Notes under the pieces: model-generated | Database searches by the model: none | What the model saw: only the letters and a program-made list of their open reading frames with translations | What the model was told of the DNA's origin: nothing | Source of the DNA: JAZOTM01 sp045657625 | Lineage (GTDB): Bacteria > Bacillota > Clostridia > Lachnospirales > Lachnospiraceae | Reading direction: 5' to 3' | Assembly: GCA_045657625.1 (NCBI GenBank) | Contig: JAZOTM010000036.1 | Location: 62,001 to 126,000, forward strand | DNA length: 64,000 nt | Position numbers and translations under genes: made by a program | Part shown: positions 44,464 to 52,350 of the stretch, piece after piece | Layout: the number at the start of each line of letters is the position of its first letter | Position numbering within the stretch: position 1 is the first letter of the stretch

Positions 44464-44775
44464 ATGAGGCTTTTTATGAGTTTGACGGAAGCGGAAGTAA
44501 AACAGTTTGATAAAGCATGTGACAAAGCAGGCATGACAAGATCCCAGTATCTTAAGTGCCTGCTTAATGGCAGGCGTGATATCAGACCGCCAGTATTACA
44601 GTACAGAGAAATGATACATGCACTTGAAAGCATAGAAAGAGATCTAAAGGTTATTGCAATGAAAGATGATCTTTCTGATACAGACAGGCTTCTTATCATG
44701 CAAAAACTTTCGGATTTAAAAGAGATGTTTTCAGGGAGATTTCATAAGGAGGTTTCGGATGGAAATAGAGGATAA
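44464..44775 (+). CDS. mobC: MobC-like relaxosome accessory protein
   Basis: 103 residues with a ribbon-helix-helix start (MRLFMSLTEAEVKQFDKACD, then GMTRSQYLKCLL). A C-terminal helical region follows, typical of plasmid mobilisation MobC proteins. MobC binds oriT and helps the relaxase open the strands. It is close downstream of the predicted oriT. The gene ends overlapping a 41-codon reading frame. Confidence 0.75.
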   Translation: MRLFMSLTEAEVKQFDKACDKAGMTRSQYLKCLLNGRRDIRPPVLQYREMIHALESIERDLKVIAMKDDLSDTDRLLIMQKLSDLKEMFSGRFHKEVSDGNRG

Positions 44776-44884
44776 AGAATATACGATGGATGATGTCGTT
44801 GAGCTTGTAAATGCTCAGGAGAAAGACTTCATTATTAATATCAAGCTGGAGGTGGATGATGGCGACAGTGAAGGAAGTGTATAA
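44759..44884 (+). CDS. Small 41-residue acidic protein
   Basis: ATG 44759 has AAGGAGG eight bases upstream. The product begins MEIEDKEYTMDDVVELVNAQ and ends DSEGSV. It overlaps the MobC end by 17 bases and the RadC-like start by 26 bases, so it is embedded in a coupled operon. No homology recognised; the good ribosome site is the main support. Confidence 0.5.
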   Translation: MEIEDKEYTMDDVVELVNAQEKDFIINIKLEVDDGDSEGSV

Positions 44885-45425
44885 GAACCAGCTTGATATG
44901 GCATCAGTAAGGTTGGTTAAAGATAAACCTCTTATGAGTAAAACACCGATTCGTTCCCCGGAGGATGCGGTTAAAGCATTGGGAGAGTATTTGTGTCAGA
45001 TGGATAGAGAGGTTATCTGCGTAATTAACCTTAGAACGGACGGGATTCCTATTAACTGTAGTGTTTGTAGCATGGGTGCAATAGATCAGGCAATAGCTCA
45101 CCCAAGGGAAATCATGAAAACAGCGATTCTCTCAAACGCGGTAAATATTGTAATGATGCATAACCATCCAAGTTCTAATCTTAATCCAAGTAAGGAAGAT
45201 ACAATGCTCACAGACAGGATGGTCACAGTTTGTGAGATCTTAGGGATTCCACTTGTAGATCATATTATTGTGGGAGGCGATAACAGTGAATATTTCAGCT
45301 TTAGAGAGAAGGGAATCCTTCCCATGAAAGCGATAAAACTTGAAAGTGATTATAACAAACTGGATATGAACACACCGAGTGTTGCAGAAGAGCATGTGAC
45401 CATGAGGCCAAGACGGCATAGGTGA
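44859..45425 (+). CDS. RadC-family JAB-domain protein
   Basis: 188 residues. The JAMM metal site is visible as HNHPSSNLNPSKED, preceded by the conserved Glu-containing strand. The N-terminal helix-hairpin-helix of chromosomal RadC is absent. Such short RadC-like proteins are common on ICEs and plasmids, often in leading regions, with unproven function. The C-terminus has a basic tail TMRPRRHR. ATG 44859 is six bases after GGAGG. A terminator follows. Confidence 0.85.
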   Translation: MATVKEVYKNQLDMASVRLVKDKPLMSKTPIRSPEDAVKALGEYLCQMDREVICVINLRTDGIPINCSVCSMGAIDQAIAHPREIMKTAILSNAVNIVMMHNHPSSNLNPSKEDTMLTDRMVTVCEILGIPLVDHIIVGGDNSEYFSFREKGILPMKAIKLESDYNKLDMNTPSVAEEHVTMRPRRHR

Positions 45426-45430
45426 TATTT

Positions 45431-45457
45431 TCCCTGGCAGAGATGTCAGGGATTTTT
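45431..45457 (+). terminator. Terminator after the RadC-like gene
   Basis: TCCCTG and CAGGGA enclose a 10-base loop, then five T. It separates the first transfer operon from motif copy C. Confidence 0.7.
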
Positions 45458-45466
45458 ATATTTGTG

Positions 45467-45494
45467 TTTCGGATTAGGGCTATGCATGTCCCAC
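45467..45494 (+). promoter_or_regulatory. ICE two-block motif, copy C
   Basis: TTTCGGATT, 11 bases, TGTCCCAC, then TAACCTTATGAGAA, 46 bases before the gene at 45541. Confidence 0.75.
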
Positions 45495-45540
45495 TAACCT
45501 TATGAGAACAATCAAAGGCGCTTAAGAAGGGAGGTATTTA

Positions 45541-45831
45541 ATGTACAAGTTTGAAAAGAAGATCAAAGCGGCAGAAGAAAATGGTATCAGGTTCTCAGAA
45601 GGGCAAAAGACATACATAAGATGTGCTCGCATCAATGGGATAGACTTGCTTGACCATCTTTATGACAGGTATTCAAGAGATTATCTAAGTCATCCACATG
45701 ATGAGAAGAGTGGCGAGTATCTTGCGGTTATCAGCGTGATCCTATCTGTTTCTGAGTACTTTGATGAAAACCTATGCGAGCTTGTTGACCAAATGATTGA
45801 GCAAAACAAGGTTTATCCGGTAAGGAAGTGA
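45541..45831 (+). CDS. Unrecognised 96-residue protein upstream of the ArdC-like gene
   Basis: Small soluble helical protein (ENGIRFSEGQKTYIRCARIN, then SVSEYFDENLCELVDQM). No family recognised. It has a good AGGGAGG site and lies four bases before the ArdC-like gene, so they are cotranscribed from motif copy C. Confidence 0.6.
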   Translation: MYKFEKKIKAAEENGIRFSEGQKTYIRCARINGIDLLDHLYDRYSRDYLSHPHDEKSGEYLAVISVILSVSEYFDENLCELVDQMIEQNKVYPVRK

Positions 45832-45835
45832 TCAT

Positions 45836-46792
45836 ATGGCAGAAAGACAAACCCGTGAAGAGAAGATGAGTGCTATCCAAAAGAAATTAGAGGATGGCGT
45901 CAGGGCAATCTTTACTTCTGAAATGTATCAGGAATATATCTCGGCCATGTCAAAGTTTCCGAGGTATTCCATCAATAACTGCATACTTATTGCAAGCCAG
46001 TTACCGGAAGCAAGCCTTGTTTGCGGTTTCAGAAAATGGCAGACCGAATTTAACAGGACAGTCAATAAAGGAGAGCACGGGATTATGATATTGGCTCCCA
46101 TCAAAGGTAAGACCGAGGTTGTAGAAGAGATCTTCGATGAGAATAACAAGGCTGTTGTTGATGAAAACGGAAATCAGAAGACAGAGAAGGTAACAAGAGA
46201 GTATCAGACTTTCAGGCCGGTGTATGTTTTTGACGTTTCACAGACAAGCGGAGATCCGCTGCCTACTCTTGCATCGGAACTAAATGAAACTGTTGATTCT
46301 TTTGAGGAGATGAAAAGTGTTCTTATAAGTATCAGCCCGGTTCCGGTGTCATTTGAAACAATAAACGGCGGTGCCAACGGATATTATTCTCCGACTGCAG
46401 GAAAGATTGTGATTGATGAACGTCTGCCACAGCTTCAGATGCTAAAGACGATGGTTCATGAGATTGCGCATGCAACCCTTGGACACGGCAGCAAAGAGGA
46501 TAAGTGGGACAGGCAAACCAAAGAGGTTCAGGCGGAATCAGTTGCATATTGGGTAACACAGATGATTGGGCTTGATACTTCTGACTATTCCTTTGGGTAT
46601 ATATCCGGTTGGAGTAAGGATAAGGAAGTTTCTGAGCTTAAGGAAAGCCTGGATGTAATCAAACAGACAGCGGATAAGCTCTCTTCTTCTATAGAAGAAA
46701 AGATAAGGGAACTTAAGAAAGAAAGGGAATCTCTTCCTATGGTATCAGAGGAAAAAGAGCCATATATACCGACACCACACAAAAAAAGATAA
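45836..46792 (+). CDS. ArdC-like antirestriction/ssDNA-binding protein with metallopeptidase domain
   Basis: 318 residues. The N-terminal ArdC-type domain (RYSINNCILIASQLPEASLV and WQTEFNRTVNKGEHGI) is linked in the family to ssDNA binding and antirestriction. The C-terminal ImmA/IrrE-like zinc site is HEIAH at 208-212, with the third ligand in QAESVAYWV (E234). Related ArdC of plasmid pSa blocks type I enzymes. The tail IPTPHKKR is basic. It should enter a recipient early if the nic orientation is right. Confidence 0.85.
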   Translation: MAERQTREEKMSAIQKKLEDGVRAIFTSEMYQEYISAMSKFPRYSINNCILIASQLPEASLVCGFRKWQTEFNRTVNKGEHGIMILAPIKGKTEVVEEIFDENNKAVVDENGNQKTEKVTREYQTFRPVYVFDVSQTSGDPLPTLASELNETVDSFEEMKSVLISISPVPVSFETINGGANGYYSPTAGKIVIDERLPQLQMLKTMVHEIAHATLGHGSKEDKWDRQTKEVQAESVAYWVTQMIGLDTSDYSFGYISGWSKDKEVSELKESLDVIKQTADKLSSSIEEKIRELKKERESLPMVSEEKEPYIPTPHKKR

Positions 46793-46808
46793 AAATATTT
46801 GTTTTGCA

Positions 46809-46836
46809 TTTCGGATTAGGAAGATACATGTCCCAC
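46809..46836 (+). promoter_or_regulatory. ICE two-block motif, copy D
   Basis: TTTCGGATT, 11 bases, TGTCCCAC, then AAATAGGATGAAAGG, 51 bases before the small gene at 46888. Confidence 0.75.
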
Positions 46837-46887
46837 AAATAGGATGAAAGGAAAAAATCCAGCACACAAAGATAAGGAGGTAGCGAT

Positions 46888-47016
46888 ATGGATTATTCTT
46901 TTGGAAATGCTCATGTGGAGGTAGAAAAGAACTTCACAAAAAACGAGCAGGTAAAGGCGACTGTAAAGGCAGTTGAAGAAAAAATCAAGGAGAAGGAGGA
47001 AAAGGACAATGCTTGA
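46888..47016 (+). CDS. Small 42-residue charged protein
   Basis: ATG 46888 has AAGGAGG nine bases upstream. The product begins MDYSFGNAHVEVEKNFTKNE and ends in a Lys/Glu helix. It overlaps the DUF5688 gene start by eight bases, so it is probably a translated leader gene of that operon. No homology recognised. Confidence 0.55.
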   Translation: MDYSFGNAHVEVEKNFTKNEQVKATVKAVEEKIKEKEEKDNA

Positions 47017-48025
47017 TTTCGAGTCATTTCAGCAGTATGTGAAGGACAACATCAAAGATTTTCTGCCTTCCGAGTTTGCGGATGCAGAGGTAAACTTGCA
47101 GACCGTAAACAAGAATAACGGAAAGCAGCTCCACGGCATCACGATTCGCACAGGCGAAAACCCTGTATGCCCTAATATCTACCTGGATCAGTTCTATGAG
47201 AACTATAAGGAACAGGGCATGGATATTGATGTAGTCATGGAAAGGGTAGCGCAGCTTGAGCTTGAGCACATGAACCCTTCCGAAGACTTTAGCAGCATTG
47301 CTGAGAAGTTTAAGGATGTAGAGTTTATTAAGTCTCATGTTGTAGTTGCAATCGTAAATGCCGAGAAAAATGCCGAGATGCTCCAGAACACACCTCATAA
47401 GCTGACAGAGGATCTGGCCATCATTTATAAGGTATATCTTGGTGGCGGCTCAGATGGGATCGGAACTATTACCATCAAGGATGAACATATGAAGCAGTGG
47501 GATATTTCGCTGGATGAACTCCATGCATGTGCAATGGAGAACAGTAAAACTATCATGCCTGCTAAAGTTCAGGACATGGGAAGTGTGCTTGCCGAGATGA
47601 TGGGTGGTATGCCGGAAGACATGATGCCTATGGTTGCGGAAGATAAGATGATGTATGTCATTAGTAACGAGCAGAAGGTAAACGGTGCTGCAAGTATTAT
47701 CTACTCAGATGCACTTGAAAAGCTTTCTGAAAAGCTTGGTACAGATTTGTACATCTTACCTTCATCGATCCATGAGACAATCGCCATTTCTGCAAACTTC
47801 GGTACACCCGAGGAACTTGCACAGATGGTAAGAGAAGTAAACGCGACTCAGGTTTCTCAGGAAGAGCAGCTTTCTGATCACGTTTATAAGTACGATGCTA
47901 AGACAAAGACTCTGTCTTTAGCAGACGTAGAGGGCTTAAGCCAAGATATCTCAAAGGTTTCTGAAGACAAGCAGACCTATGATGCAGTAAACACAGAGGT
48001 TTCGAGACCTCGCCACCACAGATAA
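47009..48025 (+). CDS. DUF5688-family protein
   Basis: 338 residues, soluble. Conserved segments include ICPN-like NPVCPNIYLDQFYENYKEQG and the C-terminal ILPSSIHETIAI. The family is frequent on Lachnospiraceae mobile elements, and its function is unknown. ATG 47009 is nine bases after AAGGAGG. The product ends in the basic tail SRPRHHR, similar to the RadC-like protein. It lies 11 bases before spoVG. Confidence 0.75.
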   Translation: MLDFESFQQYVKDNIKDFLPSEFADAEVNLQTVNKNNGKQLHGITIRTGENPVCPNIYLDQFYENYKEQGMDIDVVMERVAQLELEHMNPSEDFSSIAEKFKDVEFIKSHVVVAIVNAEKNAEMLQNTPHKLTEDLAIIYKVYLGGGSDGIGTITIKDEHMKQWDISLDELHACAMENSKTIMPAKVQDMGSVLAEMMGGMPEDMMPMVAEDKMMYVISNEQKVNGAASIIYSDALEKLSEKLGTDLYILPSSIHETIAISANFGTPEELAQMVREVNATQVSQEEQLSDHVYKYDAKTKTLSLADVEGLSQDISKVSEDKQTYDAVNTEVSRPRHHR

Positions 48026-48036
48026 GGAGTAAGGGT

Positions 48037-48405
48037 ATGGAGATTACAGATATCAGAATGAACCTGCTTGATAATGCAGGCGGTGTAAAAGCCATCGGAA
48101 GCTTTTCGCTTGATAATGCATTTGCTGTCCGTGGTATGAGAGTCATGGAGGATAAGAAGGGCAGAAACTTTGTTGCCTTTCCCTCCAGAGAACGTGCAAA
48201 CGGTGAGTATGAAGACATTGCTTTCCCTCTTAGCAAAGAGTTCTATCATGAGATCACCGATGCCATCATGAAAGAGTTTCATCGTAAGCAGGAGGAAGTT
48301 GCCCAGGAGGCTCAGGACAAAAGCCACAATCAGGATGAGTCCAAAGGTCAGGAGCAGACTCAGGCGGAAGATGCAGCTAAGCCCCATAAGGGACGTGGAC
48401 GATAA
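48037..48405 (+). CDS. spoVG: SpoVG-family DNA/RNA-binding protein (long form)
   Basis: 122 residues. The SpoVG domain fills the first 80 (MEITDIRMNLLDNAGGVKAI, then FAVRGMRVMEDKKGRNFVAFPS). A Gln/Glu-rich linker and a basic tail KPHKGRGR follow. SpoVG proteins bind nucleic acid site-specifically and act as regulators. Here one sits in a conjugation operon, 14 bases before a second copy. Confidence 0.85.
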   Translation: MEITDIRMNLLDNAGGVKAIGSFSLDNAFAVRGMRVMEDKKGRNFVAFPSRERANGEYEDIAFPLSKEFYHEITDAIMKEFHRKQEEVAQEAQDKSHNQDESKGQEQTQAEDAAKPHKGRGR

Positions 48406-48419
48406 GGAGGATCCTTGTT

Positions 48420-48674
48420 ATGCAGATTTCCGAAGTGAGGCTTAAAAAGAGGGATGGTGATGATAAGTTCCTTGCAAGTGGTTCCATCACCTTTGAAGGG
48501 ATGTTTGTTGTATCCGGTATCAAGGTTATGAGAGCAAAAAGCGGAGACCTTTTTGTGGCATATCCTTCATGGAAGAACTCAGATGGGGAGTACAAGGATG
48601 TATGTTTTCCTATGACAAAGGCTCTTCGAGAGGATATCAACATGCAGGTGCTTTCCAAGTACGAGGAACTTTAA
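48420..48674 (+). CDS. spoVG: SpoVG-family protein (short form)
   Basis: 84 residues, almost only the SpoVG domain (MQISEVRLKKRDGDDKFLAS, FEGMFVVSGIKVMRAKSGDL). It is clearly paralogous to the preceding gene but without tail. Start 48420 has AAGGAGG nine bases upstream. The relaxase gene follows after an attenuator-like hairpin. Confidence 0.83.
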   Translation: MQISEVRLKKRDGDDKFLASGSITFEGMFVVSGIKVMRAKSGDLFVAYPSWKNSDGEYKDVCFPMTKALREDINMQVLSKYEEL

Positions 48675-48682
48675 GATGTAAG

Positions 48683-48715
48683 CGGGGCTGCCATAATAGG
48701 CGGCCCTGTTTTTTT
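48683..48715 (+). terminator. Attenuator-like terminator directly before the relaxase ribosome site
   Basis: GGGGCTGCC and GGCGGCCC pair (one G-U and one end mismatch) around ATAATA, followed by seven T. The T-run runs directly into the relaxase GGAGG. Read-through control of relaxase expression is possible. Confidence 0.65.
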
Positions 48716-48725
48716 GGAGGTATTT

Positions 48726-50582
48726 ATGGCAAAAGGTATTGTTGCAAAAATCTGGAATATAAAGGATGGCTCAAAGGGAAGAGGTGCAGGAGCTCAGATT
48801 TCAGATTCCATTGACTACATAACAAATAGCGAAAAATGTGATGAAACTTTGGGAGGAAGCCAGGCTCAGATAGGAAGGGAGCTTACCTATGTCACAAATG
48901 ATGTAAAGACATTGGAGGGGCTTTATGTCGGATGCCGCAATATCTCAGACATTAAGAATGCAACAAATGAAATGATGCAGGTAAAGGAGTTTCATGGAAA
49001 GCTTGGGGGCAGGGTAGCACTCCACGGCGTTATATCTCTTGATGCAGCAGAGTCAGATAAGAAGAATGCCGGGAAACTCATGATGCTACTAAATGACCTA
49101 CTAGAGGAGATATTTCCAAATAATCAGGCGGTATATGCAGTGCATACCAATACAGAAAACCTTCATATCCATTTCATATTAAATACCGTAGGGCTTGGTG
49201 GTAAGAAGATCCATATGGATAAGTCTTTTATGAGTAAGGTGTTTGATCCGGCTCTTAACAGGCTTGCTGAGAAGTATGGTTTTACGCCAAATGAAGCTTG
49301 GGTAAAGGAAAAGCAGGAGGATAAGGTTTCTTTCGGAGAGAGAGTAGTTAAGCTAAGGCAGGCTGTTGATGAGGCAGTAGAGCGGTCTGAGGATTTCGAG
49401 GAGTTTTTAAAAGACTTAAAAAAACAGGGAATCGTGGTTAATTGTGGAAAATATCTAAGTCTTAAGGCAGAGGGGATGACAAGAGGTATTAGAAGCTATC
49501 GGCTTGGCTCCTTGTATACGGTTGAGGCAATCAGAGACAGAATCCTTAATAAGCGAGAGGAATTGATACGTAGTGAAGTTGGAGAGCATGTAGGAAGAAA
49601 GAAGGACCCTGCATCAGTCTTTGTAAAGACATCTCCGCTAAAGAAGTTTAAGGATATGTCAGAGGATGAAAAAAAGGAATGCATTAAGGCTTTAAAACTT
49701 GGCAGGAATCCTTGGAGAGAAAGGCAGGAGTCAAACTGGCAGCTTCAAAGGCTTTCTGATGAGTTTAGGCGCACGGCGGGTGTATATGAGCTTATAAGGG
49801 TATATGCGCCAAATACCGGTAATGCTCAGGATGCCTTGGATAATATTGTAGCCAGGCAGAAGGAAATAGCAGCAGAAAAGAAGGCTGTCAGGGAAAACCT
49901 AAAGACCTATCAGCCAATTATAAGGCTCTACAAGGAGATAAAAAAGTATGCAAGAAAAGCGTACCTATATGAGTTTGCTGCCTGTGATGAGTATTTATCT
50001 TCCTACATGGAATATAAAAAGCTCTGTGAAAGATTAGAAAACGGATATGGAAAGAGCGTTCTTGAAGTATCTGCCTATATTGAAGATCAGGAGAATCAGA
50101 TACTGTATGCCACGGCACAGTCAAAGGAGCTTTCTGATGAATATAAAACTATTTTGAGATTCAAGGAAAATGAGCTCAAACAGGGTATTTCAGAGTATAC
50201 ATCTCTTTATGATGCAATAGGCTTTTCCAAAGCAAGGACAAGAGCTATGCAGATGGGTGTATTTGAAAGCAGTATAAGGTTCATAGATGCGGATGGAGCT
50301 GATGGGGCATACATAAGAGTTGTTATCACACCAGACATTATTGAAGGGAAACGTACAGAAAAGGCTGTTGTTACTGTCTTTGATAGGTCAGGGAAACAGT
50401 TATCTGAGATTTCTTCAAAAGACATGTCTATAAAAGACTTTAACCGTAGCATCTCAGAACTAAAGGCAGAGTACGGATTATATAAATGCCATTCATTTGA
50501 TAAGAGGGAGGATGCAGAGAGCTTTGTAGAAAAGCAGCAGGAAGAAAAAGCGAAAAAAGTAAGACGCCAGGTTTCGGATTAG
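48726..50582 (+). CDS. Relaxase, MOBP-type
   Basis: 618 residues. The N-terminal relaxase domain has a candidate catalytic Tyr31 in DSIDYITNSE. The metal-binding histidine triad is in AVHTNTENLHIHFILN (H140, H147, H149). The C-terminal half is helical and charged. It nicks at oriT, stays bound to the 5' end and is carried to the recipient. ATG 48726 is five bases after GGAGG. Motif copy E overlaps its stop codon. It fits the predicted IncP-like nic at 42749. Confidence 0.92.
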   Translation: MAKGIVAKIWNIKDGSKGRGAGAQISDSIDYITNSEKCDETLGGSQAQIGRELTYVTNDVKTLEGLYVGCRNISDIKNATNEMMQVKEFHGKLGGRVALHGVISLDAAESDKKNAGKLMMLLNDLLEEIFPNNQAVYAVHTNTENLHIHFILNTVGLGGKKIHMDKSFMSKVFDPALNRLAEKYGFTPNEAWVKEKQEDKVSFGERVVKLRQAVDEAVERSEDFEEFLKDLKKQGIVVNCGKYLSLKAEGMTRGIRSYRLGSLYTVEAIRDRILNKREELIRSEVGEHVGRKKDPASVFVKTSPLKKFKDMSEDEKKECIKALKLGRNPWRERQESNWQLQRLSDEFRRTAGVYELIRVYAPNTGNAQDALDNIVARQKEIAAEKKAVRENLKTYQPIIRLYKEIKKYARKAYLYEFAACDEYLSSYMEYKKLCERLENGYGKSVLEVSAYIEDQENQILYATAQSKELSDEYKTILRFKENELKQGISEYTSLYDAIGFSKARTRAMQMGVFESSIRFIDADGADGAYIRVVITPDIIEGKRTEKAVVTVFDRSGKQLSEISSKDMSIKDFNRSISELKAEYGLYKCHSFDKREDAESFVEKQQEEKAKKVRRQVSD

Positions 50583-50599
50583 ACCAAGGTGTGTCCCAC
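50572..50599 (+). promoter_or_regulatory. ICE two-block motif, copy E
   Basis: TTTCGGATT, 11 bases, TGTCCCAC, then ATAAAGGGTAGAAAGG. The TAG stop of the relaxase lies within the gap. It is 24 bases before the CpaF-type ATPase gene. Confidence 0.75.
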
Positions 50600-50623
50600 A
50601 TAAAGGGTAGAAAGGAGGATTTT

Positions 50624-51865
50624 ATGAGCGAGCTTAGGTATGAACCTAAATCGAAGGCTCCGCTCAAACTTGAATCTGATTTCTACCCTGTTTTTTCGCT
50701 CTTTTCTGATAAGGAACTGAATGCGAAGTTCATGCAGCTAAAGGCAAATATCTGTGATCTTAACCCTGCGCTTGTAACAAAGTGCATCACGGGAACGGAG
50801 CAGGATTTCATCATGCTCATGGACAGAGCAAAGGACTTTATTAGGGAGCGTCTTAGGGGGATTTCCGAGGAAGAGGAAAGGAAGCTCTTAGAAATGTTCC
50901 GGCAGTGTGTGTTTGGGTACTATGTCCTAACTCCGCTTGTAGAAGCAAAGGAAGTATCTGATATCAAGGTACTTGATTATGACCACATCGTAGTAAAGGC
51001 AAATGGAAGAAGATATGTGGCAAAGTGCCAGTTCTTTGACCAGACAGATTATAAAGATTGGTTTTCGAGGATCCTTCGTATTCACAGACTTGGAAAGAGT
51101 GAGGAATATGCTCTTTCACACTGCACGGACAGAAAAGGGGTAAAGGATTTCTATCTTCGTATTGATGTACAGCTATCCTGTATCACTTCCACAGAGAAGA
51201 ACAATATTCATATCCGAAAGATGCCAAAGACAAAGCTTTCCTGGGAGTACCTGATTGAGAACGGAATGCTTGATGAAGAAATGATTGCGTATTTGAAGGA
51301 CAGAATATGTGCAGGCTACGGATTTTTGATATCAGGCAGAGGCGGATCCGGTAAATCCACACTCCTTAACAACATGATTGACTGCATTCCATTTGGGGAG
51401 TCAGTGCTTGTATCGCAGGAGTCGGATGAGCTGTATTCCAATGTACATCCTCAGATTCAGTTTGAGCATACGATGACGGTTCGGAAAAAAGACACAGTAA
51501 CAGATTTTTCATTGGAGGACGAGCTTCGGCTTGGTCTATTGCAGGACATTGATAATTTCATCATCGGAGAGATCAAAGGCGGTGAGGCATTATATGTATT
51601 CACCACAGCCATGAGCACAGGCGCAAGGTTTTTTGGAACGATTCATGCCAATGATGCAGCGAGCAGTGTGATAAGGCTGGCTCAGTGTGCAAGGTATATT
51701 TCGGATTATCCTATGGAGACGCTTTGTGAGATGCTTACCTGCACGCCCTTTGTGCTTATCCATATGAGCCATTTTTCGATAGATGAAATCCTTGAAGTAA
51801 GCGGCTTTGATGAAAAGACAAAGAGACTACAGTTTAACGAGATCTTCAGGAAGGAGGGCGCATGA
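50624..51865 (+). CDS. CpaF/VirB11-type secretion ATPase
   Basis: 413 residues. Walker A is GRGGSGKSTLLNN, with a Walker B-like IDNFIIGEIKGGEALY and the conserved FGTIHANDAASSVIRLAQ box. It is a motor for pilus or T4SS assembly. Together with the prepilin peptidase that overlaps its end by four bases, it looks more Tad-like than classic VirB11. It is distinct from the chromosomal TadA at 19667. Start 50624 has AAAGGAGG. Confidence 0.9.
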   Translation: MSELRYEPKSKAPLKLESDFYPVFSLFSDKELNAKFMQLKANICDLNPALVTKCITGTEQDFIMLMDRAKDFIRERLRGISEEEERKLLEMFRQCVFGYYVLTPLVEAKEVSDIKVLDYDHIVVKANGRRYVAKCQFFDQTDYKDWFSRILRIHRLGKSEEYALSHCTDRKGVKDFYLRIDVQLSCITSTEKNNIHIRKMPKTKLSWEYLIENGMLDEEMIAYLKDRICAGYGFLISGRGGSGKSTLLNNMIDCIPFGESVLVSQESDELYSNVHPQIQFEHTMTVRKKDTVTDFSLEDELRLGLLQDIDNFIIGEIKGGEALYVFTTAMSTGARFFGTIHANDAASSVIRLAQCARYISDYPMETLCEMLTCTPFVLIHMSHFSIDEILEVSGFDEKTKRLQFNEIFRKEGA

Positions 51866-52350
51866 CTTACTTTTCACTTGCACTTGCAACCATTCCCGTT
51901 CTCGTATTCCTGGCAGCCCAGGATTTGAAGGAACGGATGATTTACAGCTTCCCGGTGCTTTTTTTATCAGGAGCATGGGCGGCTCATTCAGTAATTCTCT
52001 ATAAGGATAATCCTATATTTGTGATAACGGCATGGAGTGCGACTATTGCGCTATTTATGGCCTACAAAATCAGTGGCATGTGGGGAGATGGAGACAGTGA
52101 CATGTGGCTCCTTTTTACGGGCGTCATTTTAAGCACCTTTGAACTAAAGAACATGCTGCAGTTTGGCTTTGTTGTCTGCATATTACTTGTGGGGGTTCAG
52201 GGGATTGCTCTTATAGCGGGGCTTATAGAGGCAGCCATCAAAAAGAGAAAGCTTGACAGGCACTCTGATATAGCTGTTGTTCCAGGGTTCGCAATGATTC
52301 TTATTATGGTCATTTTATATGGAATCAGTAGGGAGGTGAGCATTATATGA
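51862..52350 (+). CDS. A24 prepilin peptidase inside the transfer operon
   Basis: 162 residues, five to six membrane helices. Catalytic aspartates are seen in AAQDLKERMIYS and WGDGDSDMW (GxGD-type). It overlaps the ATPase gene by four bases (ATGA). A prepilin peptidase in a conjugation operon implies a processed pilin-like substrate, possibly the 73-residue protein at 58288. Confidence 0.82.
   Translation: MTYFSLALATIPVLVFLAAQDLKERMIYSFPVLFLSGAWAAHSVILYKDNPIFVITAWSATIALFMAYKISGMWGDGDSDMWLLFTGVILSTFELKNMLQFGFVVCILLVGVQGIALIAGLIEAAIKKRKLDRHSDIAVVPGFAMILIMVILYGISREVSII

Noticed and set aside
44708..44716. TTTCGGATT inside the MobC-like gene
   Set aside because: The second block TGTCCCAC is not found 10-11 bases later, so it is not a copy of the two-block motif.
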